Positions 36,064 to 44,142 of a DNA stretch of 64,000 nt are shown in pieces. The stretch's first letter is position 1. Every line of letters begins with the position of its first letter. The stretch is from Flavobacterium sp. GTDB lineage: Bacteria; Bacteroidota; Bacteroidia; Flavobacteriales; Flavobacteriaceae. The translations under genes and the position numbers were made by a program. The stretch is taken from NCBI GenBank assembly GCA_021740105.1, contig JAIPAM010000004.1, positions 62,001 through 126,000 of the forward strand, given 5' to 3'. The notes under the pieces were generated by a model. That model did no database searches and was not told the DNA's origin. It was given only the letters and a program-made list of their open reading frames with translations.

Positions 36064-36182
36064 AGCCCTGATTACTTCACCTAACTTTTATTTCCATCGG
36101 AGTTCAGTGAACTTCGTTTGAAGTGAAAATCCTTTTTTTTGAGGTACAAAAAAAAGATTGCAACGGAAAGCAGGAAATAGCT
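36064..36182 (-). ncRNA. Structured leader RNA candidate, copy B (Flavo-1-like)
   Basis: In plus coordinates the outer stem pairs AGC-CCTG (36064-36070) with CAGG (36171-36174) and GCT (36180-36182), again with a 5-nt bulge (36175-36179). The second stem pairs AATC (36128-36131) with GATT (36156-36159), has a single bulged C at 36132, then T8G (36133-36141) with CA8 (36147-36155) and a 5-nt loop. The linker 36160-36170 is 11 nt as in copy A. An extra hairpin (AGTTC/GAACT near 36110) is inserted between the outer and second stems. On the minus strand it would be the 5' leader of gldB, ending 15 nt before its ATG. Confidence 0.6.
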
Positions 36183-36194
36183 CCAAATAATTAT

Positions 36195-36237
36195 TATTTT
36201 TGCAAATATACATTGCAGTACTATAAACTATAACAAA
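36195..36237. promoter_or_regulatory. Divergent promoter pair for nadE (+) and leader B/gldB (-)
   Basis: TATTTTTG (36195-36202) is a -7 box for nadE on the plus strand; directly abutting it, TATATTTG on the minus strand (36210-36203) is a -7 box toward gldB, with TTTG at 36237-36234 and 23-nt spacing. Together they form a 16-bp near-palindrome. Confidence 0.55.
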
Positions 36238-36239
36238 AA

Positions 36240-37046
36240 ATGTCTAAAAAAAGTACAATTCAGGTTGAAAAAGTGAACCAACATATTGTGAACTGGCTAA
36301 AAGAGTATGCAATTTCATCTAAAACCAATGGCTTTGTTGTTGGTATTTCGGGCGGAGTAGATTCGGCGGTAACATCTACATTGTGTGCTCAAACGGGATT
36401 GCCCACTTTGTGTGTTGAAATGCCAATTCATCAAAATGAAAGTCACGTAAATCGTGGAAAAGAGCATATTGAGCAGTTAAAAAATAGATTTTCAAATGTG
36501 CAAAGTGCGCTCACAGATTTGACTATGGTGTTTGACAATTTTGTAAAATTAGTACCAACTGGGGAAGATGAAAATAAAAAACACCTTGCTTTAGCAAATA
36601 CCAGAGCGAGATTGAGAATGACAACTTTGTATTATCATGCTGGGATCAATGGTTTTTTAGTAGCCGGAACTGGAAATAAAGTGGAAGATTTTGGCGTTGG
36701 TTTTTATACCAAATATGGCGATGGCGGAGTTGATTTAAGTCCGATTGCTGATTTAATGAAATCCGATGTTTTTGCATTAGGAGCCTATTTACAAATTCCA
36801 GATTCAATATTGATTGCCGAGCCATCAGACGGACTTTTTGGAGATGCAAGATCAGATGAAGAGCAATTAGGGGCTAGTTATGACGAATTAGAATGGGCGA
36901 TGATTGAAGATCATAATGGTAAATCTGCAACTGATTTTTCAGGCAGACCACAAGAAGTATTTTCAATTTATAAAAGATTGAACTCGGTAAATCAACACAA
37001 AATGAATCCAATTCCAGTGTGCTTGATTCCAAAAGAGTATAAATAG
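36240..37046 (+). CDS. nadE: NAD+ synthase (ammonia-dependent type)
   Basis: A 268-residue single-domain NadE with PP-loop GISGGVDSAVTS, NTRARLRMTTLYYHA, GTGNKVEDFGVGFYTKYGDGG-type core (metal and NaAD site) and a C-terminal PIPVCLIPK. It makes NAD+ from deamido-NAD+, ATP and ammonia; it has no glutaminase domain, so it relies on free ammonia. It is divergent from gldB and 14 nt upstream of pth. Confidence 0.95.
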   Translation: MSKKSTIQVEKVNQHIVNWLKEYAISSKTNGFVVGISGGVDSAVTSTLCAQTGLPTLCVEMPIHQNESHVNRGKEHIEQLKNRFSNVQSALTDLTMVFDNFVKLVPTGEDENKKHLALANTRARLRMTTLYYHAGINGFLVAGTGNKVEDFGVGFYTKYGDGGVDLSPIADLMKSDVFALGAYLQIPDSILIAEPSDGLFGDARSDEEQLGASYDELEWAMIEDHNGKSATDFSGRPQEVFSIYKRLNSVNQHKMNPIPVCLIPKEYK

Positions 37047-37060
37047 ATTACTTTAGCAAG

Positions 37061-37687
37061 ATGATAAAATGGTTAAATAATCTATTAAACAGAGAAATCA
37101 CCTCAGACAAATTGGATGATATGAATAAATTTTTAATAGTGGGTCTCGGAAATATTGGTGCTGAATATGTCAATACCCGACACAATATAGGCTTTAAAAT
37201 CCTGGATTTTATTGCCAATAAAGAAGGCGCTAGCTTTGATAATTTAAAATTAGGCTCCGTTGCTGAAATAAAAATTAAAGGAAAGAGTTTCTTCCTATTA
37301 AAGCCAAACACCTACATGAATTTAAGTGGTAAAGCGGTCAAATATTGGATGGACAAAGAAAAAATATCTTTGGATAAAGTTTTGATTATTACCGACGATT
37401 TGAACTTGCCGTTTGGCACCATTAGAATTCGATCAAAAGGAAGCGATGGCGGGCATAATGGATTGAAAAATACGACCCAAGTTCTAAATACTCAAGAATA
37501 TGCCCGATTTAGATTTGGAATTAGCGATGCCTTTAAAAAAGGAAAACAGGTTGATTATGTATTAGGAAATTGGGATGACGATGAAAAAATAAAGCTACCA
37601 GAGCGACTAGAGATGGCCTCTGAAATCATAAAATCATTTGGATTAGCCGGTTTAGAAATCACCATGACCTCTTATAATGGCAAGTAA
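37061..37687 (+). CDS. pth: Peptidyl-tRNA hydrolase
   Basis: A 208-residue Pth. The family core begins at KFLIVGLGNIGAEY, with catalytic His in NTRHNIGFKIL, KPNTYMNLSG, the Asp in ITDDLNLPFG and GSDGGHNGLK. It frees tRNA from prematurely released peptidyl-tRNA. The start at 37061 gives an extra N-terminal helix of about 20 residues compared with E. coli, which I recall in other flavobacteria; the Met at 37121 is an alternative. It is 14 nt behind nadE, so co-transcribed. Confidence 0.94.
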   Translation: MIKWLNNLLNREITSDKLDDMNKFLIVGLGNIGAEYVNTRHNIGFKILDFIANKEGASFDNLKLGSVAEIKIKGKSFFLLKPNTYMNLSGKAVKYWMDKEKISLDKVLIITDDLNLPFGTIRIRSKGSDGGHNGLKNTTQVLNTQEYARFRFGISDAFKKGKQVDYVLGNWDDDEKIKLPERLEMASEIIKSFGLAGLEITMTSYNGK

Positions 37688-37733
37688 GACTTTTTGGTAC
37701 AGAATTTGTTGAAATCTTTTAATTTTGTTAAAT

Positions 37734-37765
37734 TTTGTAGATTTTATTTAAAAATGCTACCTTTA
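37734..37765 (+). promoter_or_regulatory. Promoter of the small T9SS cargo gene
   Basis: TTTG (37734-37737), 20-nt spacer, TACCTTTA (37758-37765, last base differs from TAnnTTTG), then 14 nt to the ATG. Confidence 0.5.
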
Positions 37766-37779
37766 CGAAAAATTTATTA

Positions 37780-38115
37780 ATGCTAAAAAATTACTTTTAT
37801 ATTGCTTTAACGGTACTTCTACTAAGTTCTTTTAGCGCTAAAGCTCAGGATAGTAAGGTACCAGCTAGAAATCAAGAAACTTCAATTGAGGGCTTGAATT
37901 TCTACCCAAACCCTGTAAGCAATGGTAAAATTTACATCACTTCAAAATTATCCTTAGACAAAGAAATCACCATCTTTGATGTTTTAGGAAAAAAAGTACT
38001 TCAAACTATATTAAATTCGAGAGAATTAAATATTTCTACCTTATCTCCTGGAGTTTATATCATTAAAATCAAAGAAGGAGAATCTACTGCGACTAGAAAA
38101 CTAATAGTCAAATAG
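37780..38115 (+). CDS. Minimal secreted protein consisting of a T9SS type A sorting domain
   Basis: A 111-residue protein: signal peptide (SSFSAKAQ, cleaved at about residue 23), about 17 linker residues, then a complete T9SS type A C-terminal domain from LNFYPNPVSNGKIYI to ATRKLIVK with the usual DVLGKKV and LSPGVYIIKI. There is no room for a separate functional cargo domain. It could be a relic whose passenger was lost, or a small secreted protein in its own right. The next gene carries a very similar sorting domain. It is preceded by its own promoter. Confidence 0.85.
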   Translation: MLKNYFYIALTVLLLSSFSAKAQDSKVPARNQETSIEGLNFYPNPVSNGKIYITSKLSLDKEITIFDVLGKKVLQTILNSRELNISTLSPGVYIIKIKEGESTATRKLIVK

Positions 38116-38189
38116 TTACCACTAAATCAATTTAAATTTATTTAATGTAATATTTACATTGCGTCTGATATTGTTTCAATTTAACTTCC

Positions 38190-38197
38190 TAAATTTG
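38190..38197 (+). promoter_or_regulatory. Putative -7 box of the large T9SS cargo gene
   Basis: TAAATTTG, 25 nt before the ATG at 38222; an ATTG at 38170-38173 gives a 16-nt spacer. Confidence 0.4.
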
Positions 38198-38221
38198 TTT
38201 ACTTTTAAAATCTAAAAAATT

Positions 38222-40048
38222 ATGAAAAAAATTTACTTATTTGCATCAATGTTGTTTCTTTTCATTGGATTCACCTCTAAAGCGCAAGTGGTTATTAGCC
38301 AAGTATATGGTGGAGGCGGAAATACTGGAGCACCTTTAAACAGAGACTTTATTGAACTTTTCAATAGAGGTACTGCCGCAGTTGATATTTCTGGATATAC
38401 TATTCAATACAATTCTGCAACTGGAACTAGCGCATGGTTATTTAATACCATTCCAGCAGGTGCAATTATTCAACCAGGAAAATACTATTTAATTGCTTTT
38501 GGACCTGCAGGTACAGTTGGTGCTGCATTACCTACTGCCGATTTTGATTCAACAGCTGCTGGCTTTTTAGCGCTATCCGCAACCAATGGAAGAGTGGCAC
38601 TTTCTAACCTAGCAACTGCAATTCCTGCAGGATGCCCCCCAACTGGTTCTACAATTGATTATGTTGGATTCGGTACCGGAAACTGTTTTGAAGGAACTGC
38701 TGCTGTAGCCGTATTATCAAATACCACTTCCGCTTTGAGATTAAATGGTGGTTGTACTGATAATAATACTAATAACACCGATTTTGTAGTAAATGCACCA
38801 ACTCCGAGAAATTCATCAACAACTGCAAGTGTTTGTTCTACAGCACCATCCATTGCAATTACCTCTCCGGTTAATGCCACTATTTATAATCCGTTGACTA
38901 CAAGTGTTACCGTAAATGTTTCGGTTTCTAACTTTACTGTTGCAAACGGAACGGGTACAGGCCATATTCATTATACAGTTGATGGTGGCGCAACTGTAAT
39001 GAAATACGACACTACCCCAATTGTATTAAATGGACTTGCTGTGGGTAGTCACACTGTAGTAGTTACTTTAGTAAATAATGCTCATACGCCTTTATCTCCT
39101 ACTGCGAGCGCTACAACTCAATTTACCATTGCTACACCTACAAATGTTGCTAATATAGCGGCTTTAAGAGCGGGCACTTTAAACGGTTACTATACTTTGA
39201 CTGGTAATGCTGTGGTTTCTCACGTTAGAAATCCTGCAGGAACAGTTACCGTTTCCACTACTAGAAATCAAAAATTTATTCAAGATGCTACCGGTGGAAT
39301 CTTAATTGATGATAGTGTTGGAAAAATCACTACGACATTTGCTGTTGGTGATAGCATGAACAATGTACTAGGCCAATTAATTGATTTTAATGGAATTTTA
39401 GAATTGGTCCCTTTACAAAATCAAACGGTAGTTTCCTCTGGAAATACTCTTACAGCTCAGAACATTACCATCGCTGCTCTTAATGCAAATGTAAATACTT
39501 ACGAAAGTAAATTGATTAGTTTTAATAATATCACAATTACTGGAACAGTATCAGCGGGTGTTGTAACTCCATTAACTGCAGGGCAAGTATTTGCTACTAG
39601 CACTAATTACAACGTATTTGACGGAACAACTAACGGCGTGTTGAGAACTGGATTTGCAGAAGCTAACTATATTGGAACAACAATTCCAACTGGCGCTTTT
39701 AATATTACGGCTTTAGGTTATGATAATGTTTCTTCGGCTACTCCCCCAGTATTGACTCCTCAATTTATCCCTAGAAATTTAGCAGATTTTGTAACACTAC
39801 AAACACAAAATAACGAAATCGCTGGATTAAGAGTTTATCCAAATCCTGTTTCAAATGGAGTTTTACATGTTGAGTCTAGTATGAATTTAGAAAAAACAAT
39901 CTCTTTATTTGATGTTTTAGGAAAAGAAGTGATTAAAACTACTACTTCAAATACCACCATAAATATTGCTAATTTAAATAGCGGTATCTATATAGTTAAA
40001 ATTACAGAAGGTGGAAAAACAGCAACTAATAAACTAGTTGTAAAATAA
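38222..40048 (+). CDS. T9SS cargo: lamin-tail domain and DUF5689-like protein
   Basis: A 608-residue exported protein. Order: signal peptide (FTSKAQ), lamin-tail domain at about 22-190 (VVISQVYGGGGNTG, RDFIELFNRG, DISGYTIQYN), a Big/fibronectin-like sandwich at about 205-305, an OB-like DUF5689 region at about 310-520 (QDATGGILIDD, GQLIDFNGILELVP) and a type A sorting domain at 535-608 (VYPNPVSNG, DVLGKEV). Lamin-tail plus OB-like domains occur in secreted nucleases and in adhesive surface proteins; no nuclease domain is visible here, so a surface or adhesion role is a guess. It is delivered by the T9SS, which also drives gliding. Confidence 0.85.
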   Translation: MKKIYLFASMLFLFIGFTSKAQVVISQVYGGGGNTGAPLNRDFIELFNRGTAAVDISGYTIQYNSATGTSAWLFNTIPAGAIIQPGKYYLIAFGPAGTVGAALPTADFDSTAAGFLALSATNGRVALSNLATAIPAGCPPTGSTIDYVGFGTGNCFEGTAAVAVLSNTTSALRLNGGCTDNNTNNTDFVVNAPTPRNSSTTASVCSTAPSIAITSPVNATIYNPLTTSVTVNVSVSNFTVANGTGTGHIHYTVDGGATVMKYDTTPIVLNGLAVGSHTVVVTLVNNAHTPLSPTASATTQFTIATPTNVANIAALRAGTLNGYYTLTGNAVVSHVRNPAGTVTVSTTRNQKFIQDATGGILIDDSVGKITTTFAVGDSMNNVLGQLIDFNGILELVPLQNQTVVSSGNTLTAQNITIAALNANVNTYESKLISFNNITITGTVSAGVVTPLTAGQVFATSTNYNVFDGTTNGVLRTGFAEANYIGTTIPTGAFNITALGYDNVSSATPPVLTPQFIPRNLADFVTLQTQNNEIAGLRVYPNPVSNGVLHVESSMNLEKTISLFDVLGKEVIKTTTSNTTINIANLNSGIYIVKITEGGKTATNKLVVK

Positions 40049-40065
40049 TTCCAATCTCTTTCAAT

Positions 40066-40098
40066 AAAAAAACCTGTTCGTTTTGAACAGGTTTTTTT
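40066..40098. terminator. Bidirectional terminator between the T9SS gene and dnaG
   Basis: A perfect 14-bp stem (40066-40079 with 40085-40098) around GTTTT, with A and T runs on each side, between convergent genes. Confidence 0.85.
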
Positions 40099-40114
40099 AT
40101 ACTCTATATTTTTT

Positions 40115-42094
40115 CTAATTAATATATCTAGACATTACTCTGCCTAATTTCATAGAAAAGGAATTAATGAGCTTGGAGTAATCCATTGCTAATGACATGG
40201 TATCAGAGTTATCTACAGATGGATCTGGCAAAATGGAACCTTTTAATTCATCTATAATTTTGTCCACTAAATACCATCTCATTGTTAAAATAGTCTCTGA
40301 AACATATTGACTTATGGTTTCATTTTTTTGTTTAACAAATATATTTTGACCTCCCCAATCGTGAAGTGCCAATTTTTCGTCTTCCATTAAAATATCAGTT
40401 ACTTCTTGAGCAAATTCTTGAGGTAATTGCATTAAATAATGTTCTATATTAAAAGTCTCATTCTGATTAAAATAATCTATTAAATTGTTGTAAACATCTT
40501 TAAAAAGTGGATTTGCCAATTCAACTTCGTCTTCTTGTAAACTCAAATACACTCTTTGGTAAACTGAATATTCTTTTTTCTCCACCGTATTTTCAACCTC
40601 GCCGTTGGTATTTGTTTTTAACAATACATCTTCAAATTCTTCTTTACTATTTCCATAAAGAAGTAAGATTTTAATTATGGTTCTTTCTAGTTGGTATAGA
40701 ACATCGACTTTTTCCACTTGATTTAAAGATTCACTCTTTATCACCTCAAATGATTTTTGCTCTTGCTTTATTTTTTTTCCAATTTCAGAAATGTCTTTTT
40801 TAACCAATTGCGCTAAGGTGCTCAATAAAACTTGCTCTGAAATATCCATTATTCGCGAACATTCCTGTACATAAATTTCTCGTTGGATTCGGTCTGGAAT
40901 CTTAGAAATACTTGCTACAATATCCCGAATTAACTCGGCTTTTTTTATAGGATCATTCTTGGCATCTTTCATCAACAAAGAAGCTTTGAATTGTATAAAA
41001 TCTTTAGCGTTTTCTTCTAAATAAACAACTAAATCTTCATATGGCGTTTTCTTTGCAAAACTATCTGGATCTTCACCGTCAGGAAATTCGCAAACTCTAA
41101 CGTTCATTCCTTCTTCCAAAATCAAATCAATTCCACGTATGGAAGCACGTAATCCTGCTGCATCACCATCAAAAAGCACAGTTACATTTTTGGTTAATCT
41201 GTTAATTAGTCGGATTTGATCGGGCGTTAAAGCAGTTCCTGAAGATGAAACTACATTTTCAATTCCCGTTTGATTGAATTGAATTACATCGGTGTAACCT
41301 TCAACCAAAAAACAATTATTTTGTTTCGCAATAGCTTGTTTCGCTTGATAAATTCCATAAAGTACTTTGCTTTTATGGTAAATATCACTTTCAGGTGAAT
41401 TGAGGTATTTAGCTGCTTTTTTGTCGTTGGTCAATATTCTTCCGCCAAATCCCAAAACCCGTCCTGACATACTTTGTATTGGAAACATAACGCGTCCTTT
41501 AAATCGGTCAAAAGGTCGGTCGTCTCGTGAAATTGTCAATCCCGTGCTTTCCAAAAACTCTAATTTATATCCTTTCCCTAGGGCTTCCTTTGTGAAAGCA
41601 TCCCAACTTTCCGGGGAATATCCAAGTGAAAATTTCTTGATGGTATCATTGGTAAAACCTCTTTCTTTGAAATAAGAATATCCAATTGCTTTTCCTTCTT
41701 CGGTATTTAATAGGGTATCTTGGAAATAATTTTTGGCAAATTCCGAAACCAGATACATACTTTCTCGCACATCTGTATTGGCTTTTTCTTCATCGGTTTG
41801 AACCGTTTCTTCAATTTCGATATTGTATTTTTTGGCTAAATAGCGAATGGCCTCTGGATAGGTAAAATGCTCATGTTCCATTAAAAAGGCAACCGAATTT
41901 CCGCCTTTTCCAGAACTAAAATCTTTCCAAATTTGTTTTACTGGAGATACCATAAAGGACGGGGAACGCTCATCAGAAAATGGACTTAAACCTTTAAAGT
42001 TACTTCCGGCTCGTTTCAATTGAACAAAATCACCAATAACCTCCTCAACACGAGCAGTTTCGAAAACGGTATCTATGGTTGCTTTTGAAATCAA
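40115..42094 (-). CDS. dnaG: DNA primase DnaG with degenerate zinc-binding domain
   Basis: A 659-residue primase. The N-terminal CHC2-type domain is recognisable (SNFKGLSPFSDERSPSF to SSGKGGNSVAFL), but all four zinc ligands appear replaced: Ser37, Ser40, Asp58 and Ser61 stand where Cys, His, Cys and Cys are expected. The catalytic core follows with RFKGRVMFPI, the TOPRIM motif FLVEGYTDVIQF and TVLFDGDAAGLRASI, and a helical C-terminal part that should bind DnaB. DnaG makes RNA primers at the replication fork. The DNA-template contacts of the N-terminal domain may thus work without zinc. Start MISKATIDTVFETARVEEVI is the family start. Confidence 0.95.
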   Translation of the reverse strand: MISKATIDTVFETARVEEVIGDFVQLKRAGSNFKGLSPFSDERSPSFMVSPVKQIWKDFSSGKGGNSVAFLMEHEHFTYPEAIRYLAKKYNIEIEETVQTDEEKANTDVRESMYLVSEFAKNYFQDTLLNTEEGKAIGYSYFKERGFTNDTIKKFSLGYSPESWDAFTKEALGKGYKLEFLESTGLTISRDDRPFDRFKGRVMFPIQSMSGRVLGFGGRILTNDKKAAKYLNSPESDIYHKSKVLYGIYQAKQAIAKQNNCFLVEGYTDVIQFNQTGIENVVSSSGTALTPDQIRLINRLTKNVTVLFDGDAAGLRASIRGIDLILEEGMNVRVCEFPDGEDPDSFAKKTPYEDLVVYLEENAKDFIQFKASLLMKDAKNDPIKKAELIRDIVASISKIPDRIQREIYVQECSRIMDISEQVLLSTLAQLVKKDISEIGKKIKQEQKSFEVIKSESLNQVEKVDVLYQLERTIIKILLLYGNSKEEFEDVLLKTNTNGEVENTVEKKEYSVYQRVYLSLQEDEVELANPLFKDVYNNLIDYFNQNETFNIEHYLMQLPQEFAQEVTDILMEDEKLALHDWGGQNIFVKQKNETISQYVSETILTMRWYLVDKIIDELKGSILPDPSVDNSDTMSLAMDYSKLINSFSMKLGRVMSRYIN

Positions 42095-42153
42095 TTTATT
42101 TTAGGTTCAATGGTTAAGGTTCAAAGTTATCAATTTTTTTGAGTAATATGGTG

Positions 42154-43131
42154 TTACTTTTTTCTTTCAATTACATAATTGACCATCATGATCAAAGAAT
42201 CTTTATAAGCCGTTTGTGGATAATTTTGTATTAATTGGAGCGCTTCTTGTTGGAATTCAATCATTTTTTGCTCCGCATAAGCCAGTCCGTTTTTGTTTTT
42301 TACAAATGCAATCACTTCTTTGACCCTTTTTTTATCTTTATTGTAATTTTTAATGGAATTAATCAACCAACTTTTTTCTTTAGAAGTGCAATTATTCAAC
42401 ACATGAATTAAGGGCAAAGTCATTTTTTGTTCTTTAATATCAATTCCTGTTGGTTTCCCAATAGCCTCTTCGGAATAATCAAACAGATCGTCTTTAATTT
42501 GAAAAGCCATACCTATAAGTTCCCCAAATCTTCTCATATTTTCAACTTGGATTTCATCATCTATAACAGATTTAGCGCCAAGAGCACAGCAAGCAGCAAT
42601 TAAAGTAGCCGTTTTCTTTTGAATAATTTCATAATATACCACCTCGGTAATGTCCAATCTTCGCGCTTTTTCAATTTGAAGTAATTCCCCTTCACTCATT
42701 TCTCGAACAGCTACTGAAATTATTTTTAATAAATCGAAATCGCCATTATCAATCGAAAGTAATAAGCCTTTAGACAGTAAATAATCCCCAACTAAAACTG
42801 CAATTTTATTTTTCCAAAGGGCATTGATAGAGAAAAATCCGCGTCTTCGATTACTGTCGTCAACTACATCATCGTGCACTAATGTGGCCGTATGAATCAA
42901 TTCAATTACAGATGCACCCCTATAGGTTCTCTCATTTACCGTTCCTTTTGAGAGCATTTTTGCAGTTAGAAAAACAAACATTGGGCGCATTTGTTTTCCT
43001 TTTCTATTTACAATATAATAGGTAATCCGATTGAGCAAGCTAATTTTAGAAACCATCGATTCTCGAAATTTTGATTCGAAAAGATCCATTTCTAAAACTA
43101 TCGGGGATTTTATTTCAGCAATTATATTCAT
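42154..43131 (-). CDS. Long-chain polyprenyl diphosphate synthase
   Basis: A 325-residue trans-isoprenyl diphosphate synthase. It has GKQMRPMFVFLTAKM, the first Asp-rich motif HDDVVDDSNRRRG, GDYLLSKG, the second motif KDDLFDYSEE and KMTLPLIHVLN. It condenses IPP onto an allylic primer; the size of residues before the first DDxxD suggests a long (octaprenyl-like, menaquinone side chain) product, but chain length cannot be read with certainty. The gene stands alone; its -7 box is only about 8 nt before the ATG, so the mRNA may have almost no leader. Confidence 0.93.
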   Translation of the reverse strand: MNIIAEIKSPIVLEMDLFESKFRESMVSKISLLNRITYYIVNRKGKQMRPMFVFLTAKMLSKGTVNERTYRGASVIELIHTATLVHDDVVDDSNRRRGFFSINALWKNKIAVLVGDYLLSKGLLLSIDNGDFDLLKIISVAVREMSEGELLQIEKARRLDITEVVYYEIIQKKTATLIAACCALGAKSVIDDEIQVENMRRFGELIGMAFQIKDDLFDYSEEAIGKPTGIDIKEQKMTLPLIHVLNNCTSKEKSWLINSIKNYNKDKKRVKEVIAFVKNKNGLAYAEQKMIEFQQEALQLIQNYPQTAYKDSLIMMVNYVIERKK

Positions 43132-43138
43132 AGGATTC

Positions 43139-43169
43139 CAAAGATACTACTTTGAAATTGGAATGGAAA
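43139..43169 (-). promoter_or_regulatory. Promoter of the polyprenyl synthase gene
   Basis: On the minus strand TTTC (43169-43166), 19-nt spacer, TATCTTTG (43146-43139). The start codon follows after 7 nt, so transcription would begin at or next to it. Confidence 0.45.
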
Positions 43170-43195
43170 TATTTTTTTATTACAATTAAACTATT

Positions 43196-43203
43196 TACAT
43201 TTG
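43196..43203 (+). promoter_or_regulatory. Putative -7 box of the orphan lipoprotein gene
   Basis: TACATTTG, 38 nt before the ATG at 43242; the -33 element is unclear. Confidence 0.42.
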
Positions 43204-43241
43204 TTTGAGTCTTAACAAAATAAATTTAAAATTTACTTCAT

Positions 43242-44090
43242 ATGAAAACAAATTCAATTTTAAAATTAACTGTATTGTTTGCAGTTATTTTGTTCGCAAG
43301 TTGTACTAAAGACAACAATGATCTTGCCAATGCGTTTACGACCGAAGATCTTCAAACTAATGCTAAACTAGATCAAGTAGCCAATGATTTGTCTGATATA
43401 ATTGATGACCAATATTTTACAGAAAATCCAACAGGAAAATCTATTGCACCCTTAGAAATTAATTCATTACCTCCATGTGCAACTGTAACAAGAACTTTTA
43501 CAGCAACAAGTTGGACTAGAACCATTAATTTTGGATCTACTGGATGTGCAATGCCAAATGGAGCTGTCCTTAGAGGTATAGTTAGAGTTAGTGGAAGTTT
43601 GCCATACACACGCGCAAATTATGTGATTAACTATTCTTTTGATGGTTTTTATTACAATGACTTTTTAGTTCAAGGAAATAGAACAATTACAAGGTCGTTT
43701 GGAACGTCTACCTATCAAGCTGCTGTTCACCCAATTAATGTAATGGATATGAATATGACATTTACCAATTCTAGAGGCGTTTTTACAAGAGTTGGAACCA
43801 GAACTAGAGAGTGCGTTGAAGGATTTGATACTGTAATTTGGCCTGACAATATATATGTTGTAACAGGAAATTGGACAACTACTTTCCCAAACGGAAATAT
43901 TCACTCCAATGAAATTTCTAATATCACTCCTATCAGAATTAGATTAAATTGTGATTACAGAGTGGTTTCTGGAATTGTAAATATTACAAGACCAAATCAT
44001 ACTGCCGTTTTGAACTATGGAACAGGAACTTGCGATAATATTGCAACTATTTCAATTGATGGAGGAACTCCAGTAACAATTACATTCTAA
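43242..44090 (+). CDS. Lipoprotein of unknown function
   Basis: A 282-residue protein I do not recognise. The signal peptide ends ILFASC (Cys at about residue 21), followed by TKDNND, the Asp-rich start common for surface lipoproteins of Bacteroidota. The mature part is rich in Thr, Asn and beta-strand-like stretches; there are five Cys after the lipid Cys (for example PPCATV, STGCAMP, RECVEG, LNCDYR, GTCDNI) that may form disulfides. A repeated feel of R-T-x-T-R segments is visible between residues 80 and 190. It is monocistronic with its own promoter and terminator, between a polyprenyl synthase and rlmN, with no clue to function. Confidence 0.7.
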   Translation: MKTNSILKLTVLFAVILFASCTKDNNDLANAFTTEDLQTNAKLDQVANDLSDIIDDQYFTENPTGKSIAPLEINSLPPCATVTRTFTATSWTRTINFGSTGCAMPNGAVLRGIVRVSGSLPYTRANYVINYSFDGFYYNDFLVQGNRTITRSFGTSTYQAAVHPINVMDMNMTFTNSRGVFTRVGTRTRECVEGFDTVIWPDNIYVVTGNWTTTFPNGNIHSNEISNITPIRIRLNCDYRVVSGIVNITRPNHTAVLNYGTGTCDNIATISIDGGTPVTITF

Positions 44091-44107
44091 TAATTAAAAT
44101 TTATTAT

Positions 44108-44142
44108 AAAAAAAGCGTTCAGAAATTCTGAATGCTTTTTTT
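44108..44142. terminator. Bidirectional terminator between the lipoprotein gene and rlmN
   Basis: AAAAAAAGCGTTCAG (44108-44122) pairs with CTGAATGCTTTTTTT (44128-44142) with one G-U pair and a 5-nt loop; A and T runs suit both strands. It overlaps the last codon of rlmN by 2 bases. Confidence 0.8.
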
